Origin: Flavobacterium terrisoli
Lineage (GTDB): Bacteria > Bacteroidota > Bacteroidia > Flavobacteriales > Flavobacteriaceae
Direction: 5' to 3'
Assembly: GCF_030167905.1 (NCBI RefSeq)
Contig: NZ_JARGNA010000004.1
Location: forward strand, 124,001 to 188,000
Length of the DNA stretch: 64,000 nucleotides
Of this stretch, positions 61,108 through 64,000 are shown piece by piece (the first letter of the stretch is position 1; every line of letters begins with the position of its first letter). A program made the translations under genes and the position numbers. The notes beneath the pieces were generated by a model. The model saw only the letters and a list, made by a program, of their open reading frames with translations, did not search any database and was not told the origin of the DNA.

Positions 61108-63609
61108 TTATTTTCCAATTGCTAGTAGGTTTGCTAATAATCTAAAGGCACCGGGAACTCCTTCGGGCAATTCCCTGAAAAAACTCAATCCGGTATAGAT
61201 GTAATTTCCTTTGCCGTATTTTGCGACAAGCAGCGCTCCGTTTTTGGGTTTTTCTCCTTTGTCATTGGCCGAAAGGACAGGAGTGAAGTTGGTATCCCAT
61301 TCTCCGGGATAATACAAACCTTGCTCTTGTTTCCAGCCTTTGAAATCGTCGATAGTGATTTTATTGGGGTAATTCAGGACTTGATGATTTGGTGCTAAAA
61401 AACGAACTTCGGCATCTTCTTCAGTTACTCTGTCACGCGATATTTTCAAGCTGTATGGCGCCATTTCTTTGGTTACCAAATCATCGGTGGTGTTGTATTG
61501 CACGATCATGGTTTTGCCGTTTTTGACAAAATCCAATAAGATGTTTTGTTTGAAAGCCAAAGCATTGACCACATTGTAAGCTCTGATTCCGGTCATGACT
61601 ACATCGAATTCTTCCAGTTTTTCAGTGGTGATTTCTTCGGGTTTGAGGATTTGCACTTCGTAACCCATTTGGGCCAAACTCTTTGGCACTTCATCACCGG
61701 CGCCCATGATATAAGCGATTTTTTCGTTTTTGGTTTTGATTTTCAGACGAATTCCTTTGGCTTCAGCCGTCTTCAATACCATTTGTTTGTAGATGTGGGA
61801 ATAGTTGATATCGACTTTTTCTTTGTCGAAGGTTTGTCCGTTTACCGTAACCACGCTTTTGATATCAATTTCACTGGCTTCTTCCGATGGAGAAACAGTG
61901 AAAACGGCCAAAACATCTTGTCCTTTTTTATCAATCGCAAACGGAATTTCAGCAGGAGAAACTCCCCAGTACTGAGGCACTTCCAATTTTACAGTCCCAT
62001 TGATATTGTCTCTTCCTGCTTTGACTTTTATCGTAACCGTTTTGCTTCGGTCATTGTTGAAAATATACACCTTCTCGGCAATAGAAGAAGTCGCTACCGG
62101 AACAATGTCTAAAGGTTGGTACACTTCACCTTTAACATCATCATTGTATTTGTAAATTACATTGCGTTCAAAAGGAATCTCAACATTATTGATTACAATC
62201 CAAAAGCCCACTTTCACCTGGCGCAATACATCGGGAACACCGATGTTTTCTTGCTTGTCTACACGGTACATTCCAATGGTTCCTTTTTGGTTCAACCAAT
62301 AAGCATTGGTATAATCAAGGCTATTTGGAAGTTGGAAAGTATTACTTTCCGTAAAAGGAATATTTCTTTTTAGTTCAACATTGACTGTTTTATCTGAAAC
62401 ATAAGCCGGTACAGCTCCGATTCCGGTCAGCCTCATAGCAACATCACTTCGGTTTATCGCTTCAATTTTAACTTTTAAAGGACTTCCGGGTGTAGCTTCC
62501 TGGGTTTCGGCAACGGCTTCCAAGTATAAACCGGCACAGGCGGAGATAATTTCCTTGATTTCCTCTGATTTGATTGTTTTCCAATGTTTGTCTTCTAAAT
62601 TTTCGATTAACTTATAAGCTTCAACCAATTGAGGAATGCTTGCCGAAGGGTTTTTGAAATCGAAATTTTTCTCCACAGCATATAAAATATCACCAATAGC
62701 TTTTCCGCCTTCAACGCGATTCCAGCTAGTGTCAATTCCTTCGAACAGATTGGTCTTATCTTTTGGCATATCACCTTTTAAGAATTCCAAATATTCATCT
62801 TCTTCACCTCGGGTTCCGGTTGATCCAAAACCTTGTGATTGATGGCGGCTTCTGCTTAATGCAGCAATTTCCTGATTGGATTTACCAATCGATTGGTAAT
62901 AGGTGCCGATTTTAAGATTGACTAAGTTGGTTTTATCTGCGGCATCAAATTTTTCTTTACTGCCATAAAACCACCAGGAAGTATTGAAGAATAATCGTCT
63001 TGGTTCCCAAATACTTACATATTCCAATTGTTCCGGATAAACCAGAGCATTACTGGCTTTGTCAAAAGCTTCAAAACTCAGCATCGCAGAAGAAGTATGA
63101 TGGCCATGCGTCGTTCCGGGAGAACGATGGTCAAAACGGTTGATGACTACATCGGGTTGGAATTTTCGAATGGCCCAAACCACATCGCTCAAAACTTGGT
63201 CTTTGTCCCATATTTTTAAGGTTTCGTCAGGGTTTTTGGAAAAACCAAAATCATTGGCACGGGAAAAGAATTGTTTACCTCCGTCAATTTTTCGGGCTTC
63301 GATTAATTCCTGTGTTCGGATAACACCCAGCAATTCCCTTAATTCAGGTCCGATAAGATTCTGACCGCCATCACCACGGGTTAAGGATAAATAACCAGTT
63401 CTTGCTTTTTTATCATTAGACAACCAGGAAATCAAACGGGTATTTTCGTCATCGGGATGTGCAGCTATATAAAGCACCGAACCCAAAAAGTTTAGTTTCT
63501 GAATTTGGTTGTATATCTCAACAGCATTAGGTTTTACGGGCTGTTGCGCCCATAAGGCCTGCGATATAAAAAAAAGGAAAATAAAAGGTAATGAATAAAG
63601 CTTCTGCAT
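61108..63609 (-). CDS. PIG-L family deacetylase, exported
   Basis: 833 residues from the ATG at 63609 (MQKLYSLPFIFLFFISQALWA), which gives the signal peptide; a frame-open start at 63648 is rejected. The PIG-L zinc motif AHPDDE is at 50-55, with DHRSPGTTHGHHTSSAM further on supplying His ligands. The C-terminal ~500 residues are beta-rich, ending in a glutamine-amidotransferase-like part (VVMTGIRAYNV). PIG-L enzymes remove N-acetyl groups from sugars; large Bacteroidota forms are thought to act on glycans. It is the first gene of the operon with the 35-aa protein and the symporter. Confidence 0.9.
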   Translation of the reverse strand: MQKLYSLPFIFLFFISQALWAQQPVKPNAVEIYNQIQKLNFLGSVLYIAAHPDDENTRLISWLSNDKKARTGYLSLTRGDGGQNLIGPELRELLGVIRTQELIEARKIDGGKQFFSRANDFGFSKNPDETLKIWDKDQVLSDVVWAIRKFQPDVVINRFDHRSPGTTHGHHTSSAMLSFEAFDKASNALVYPEQLEYVSIWEPRRLFFNTSWWFYGSKEKFDAADKTNLVNLKIGTYYQSIGKSNQEIAALSRSRHQSQGFGSTGTRGEEDEYLEFLKGDMPKDKTNLFEGIDTSWNRVEGGKAIGDILYAVEKNFDFKNPSASIPQLVEAYKLIENLEDKHWKTIKSEEIKEIISACAGLYLEAVAETQEATPGSPLKVKIEAINRSDVAMRLTGIGAVPAYVSDKTVNVELKRNIPFTESNTFQLPNSLDYTNAYWLNQKGTIGMYRVDKQENIGVPDVLRQVKVGFWIVINNVEIPFERNVIYKYNDDVKGEVYQPLDIVPVATSSIAEKVYIFNNDRSKTVTIKVKAGRDNINGTVKLEVPQYWGVSPAEIPFAIDKKGQDVLAVFTVSPSEEASEIDIKSVVTVNGQTFDKEKVDINYSHIYKQMVLKTAEAKGIRLKIKTKNEKIAYIMGAGDEVPKSLAQMGYEVQILKPEEITTEKLEEFDVVMTGIRAYNVVNALAFKQNILLDFVKNGKTMIVQYNTTDDLVTKEMAPYSLKISRDRVTEEDAEVRFLAPNHQVLNYPNKITIDDFKGWKQEQGLYYPGEWDTNFTPVLSANDKGEKPKNGALLVAKYGKGNYIYTGLSFFRELPEGVPGAFRLLANLLAIGK

Positions 63610-63705
63610 TGTGATGACTTTAATGGCAATAGCTTCAAATATAAACATTAAATAAAAAGCAGCGTTTTATTTAATTTGTTTTTAACAAATGCAAAAATGT
63701 CGGCT

Positions 63706-64000
63706 CTATTCTGTTGAAGCTGTTGTGTTTGTGAATCTCCCTTTTGAATTGTATGGGTACATTTTTCGGTGCGCCTTTAAAAACTGATAGGGCATTTCAT
63801 CATCAAAATCGGTAATTGTTACCCGGGCTTTATTGTAAAGTGAATAACCTCCGTATCCTTTTGGTAGTTCCGGTGCAGTCATCCATTCTCCTTTTTCTTT
63901 GAAATAATAAACCATTTTAAGGTTGTCAAAATAGGCTTCAATATTCGGGAAATAGTAATAACGGATATAGCAATTGGTTTTCTTATCAATAGGTAGCTTC
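63706..64000 (-). CDS. Hypothetical protein (partial, 5' end outside window)
   Basis: The minus-strand frame is open from the window edge, with no stop, to TGA-equivalent stop at 63706. The visible 97 residues include NCYIRYYYFPNIEAYFDNLK, then MVYYFKEKGEWMTAPELPKG and FLKAHRKMYPYNSKGRFTNT. A start at the internal ATG (63915) is possible, but the upstream codons read as protein. No family is recognised. Confidence 0.65.
   Translation of the reverse strand, partial: KLPIDKKTNCYIRYYYFPNIEAYFDNLKMVYYFKEKGEWMTAPELPKGYGGYSLYNKARVTITDFDDEMPYQFLKAHRKMYPYNSKGRFTNTTASTE

Overview
The window looks like a chromosome segment of a Flavobacterium-type bacterium (Flavobacteriaceae, Bacteroidota). The evidence is the TAnnTTTG-type -7 promoter elements, AT-rich DNA, an outer-membrane beta-barrel receptor with a carboxypeptidase-regulatory-like N-terminus, many short Bacteroidota lipoproteins and gliding-bacteria style housekeeping proteins. 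Family calls were made by reading the sequence; no database search was run.

Region 1-36.6 kb is ordinary core genome. In order it holds the end of ribonuclease Z, pdxH, a CAP-domain lipoprotein, fumC, a 57-aa membrane protein, a TonB-receptor-like barrel, an ArsC/Spx-like protein, a CPBP protease overlapping menE, DoxX, an M1 peptidase, a long RluA-type pseudouridine synthase, and an acyl-CoA carboxylase beta subunit. A phosphate uptake group follows (DUF47, PiT, porin O/P). Next come a dienelactone hydrolase, lpxD, prfB with its programmed +1 frameshift, threonine aldolase, oligopeptidase B, a cysteine-synthase-like enzyme, yebC, a Prc-type protease, gcvT, fahA, glyA, guaC and a MATE exporter. 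Dispersed palindromic repeats sit between several of these genes.

Region 36.6-46.1 kb is an accessory island inserted at the 3' end of a tRNA-Arg(ACG) gene. The tRNA 3' end recurs at 43.66 kb (13 bp), at 45.92 kb (18 bp exact) and, degenerately, at 46.03 kb. This suggests stacked integrations. The left unit (about 7 kb) carries an XRE regulator, two unknown envelope proteins, a tyrosine recombinase, an excisionase-like HTH protein, a replication initiator resembling the phage/plasmid II/X family with a possible origin, and a tight operon DUF2188 - CD-NTase - TIR-STING. That operon is read as a CBASS anti-phage system: the cyclase makes a cyclic nucleotide, the STING domain binds it, and the TIR domain is expected to destroy NAD+. 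The right unit (about 2.3 kb) carries only a UvrD-like helicase.

Region 46.1-64 kb returns to core genes. A BlaI / BlaR1-like M56 pair has a secreted paralogue of the sensor's periplasmic part, and a triplicated operator lies upstream. After that come an MFS exporter, a DUF1684 protein with TatD, tcdA - DUF1648 - HAD, a photolyase - SDR - SRPBCC operon, DUF2911, a sodium:solute symporter with a 35-aa partner protein, a PIG-L deacetylase, and a partial hypothetical gene at the right edge.
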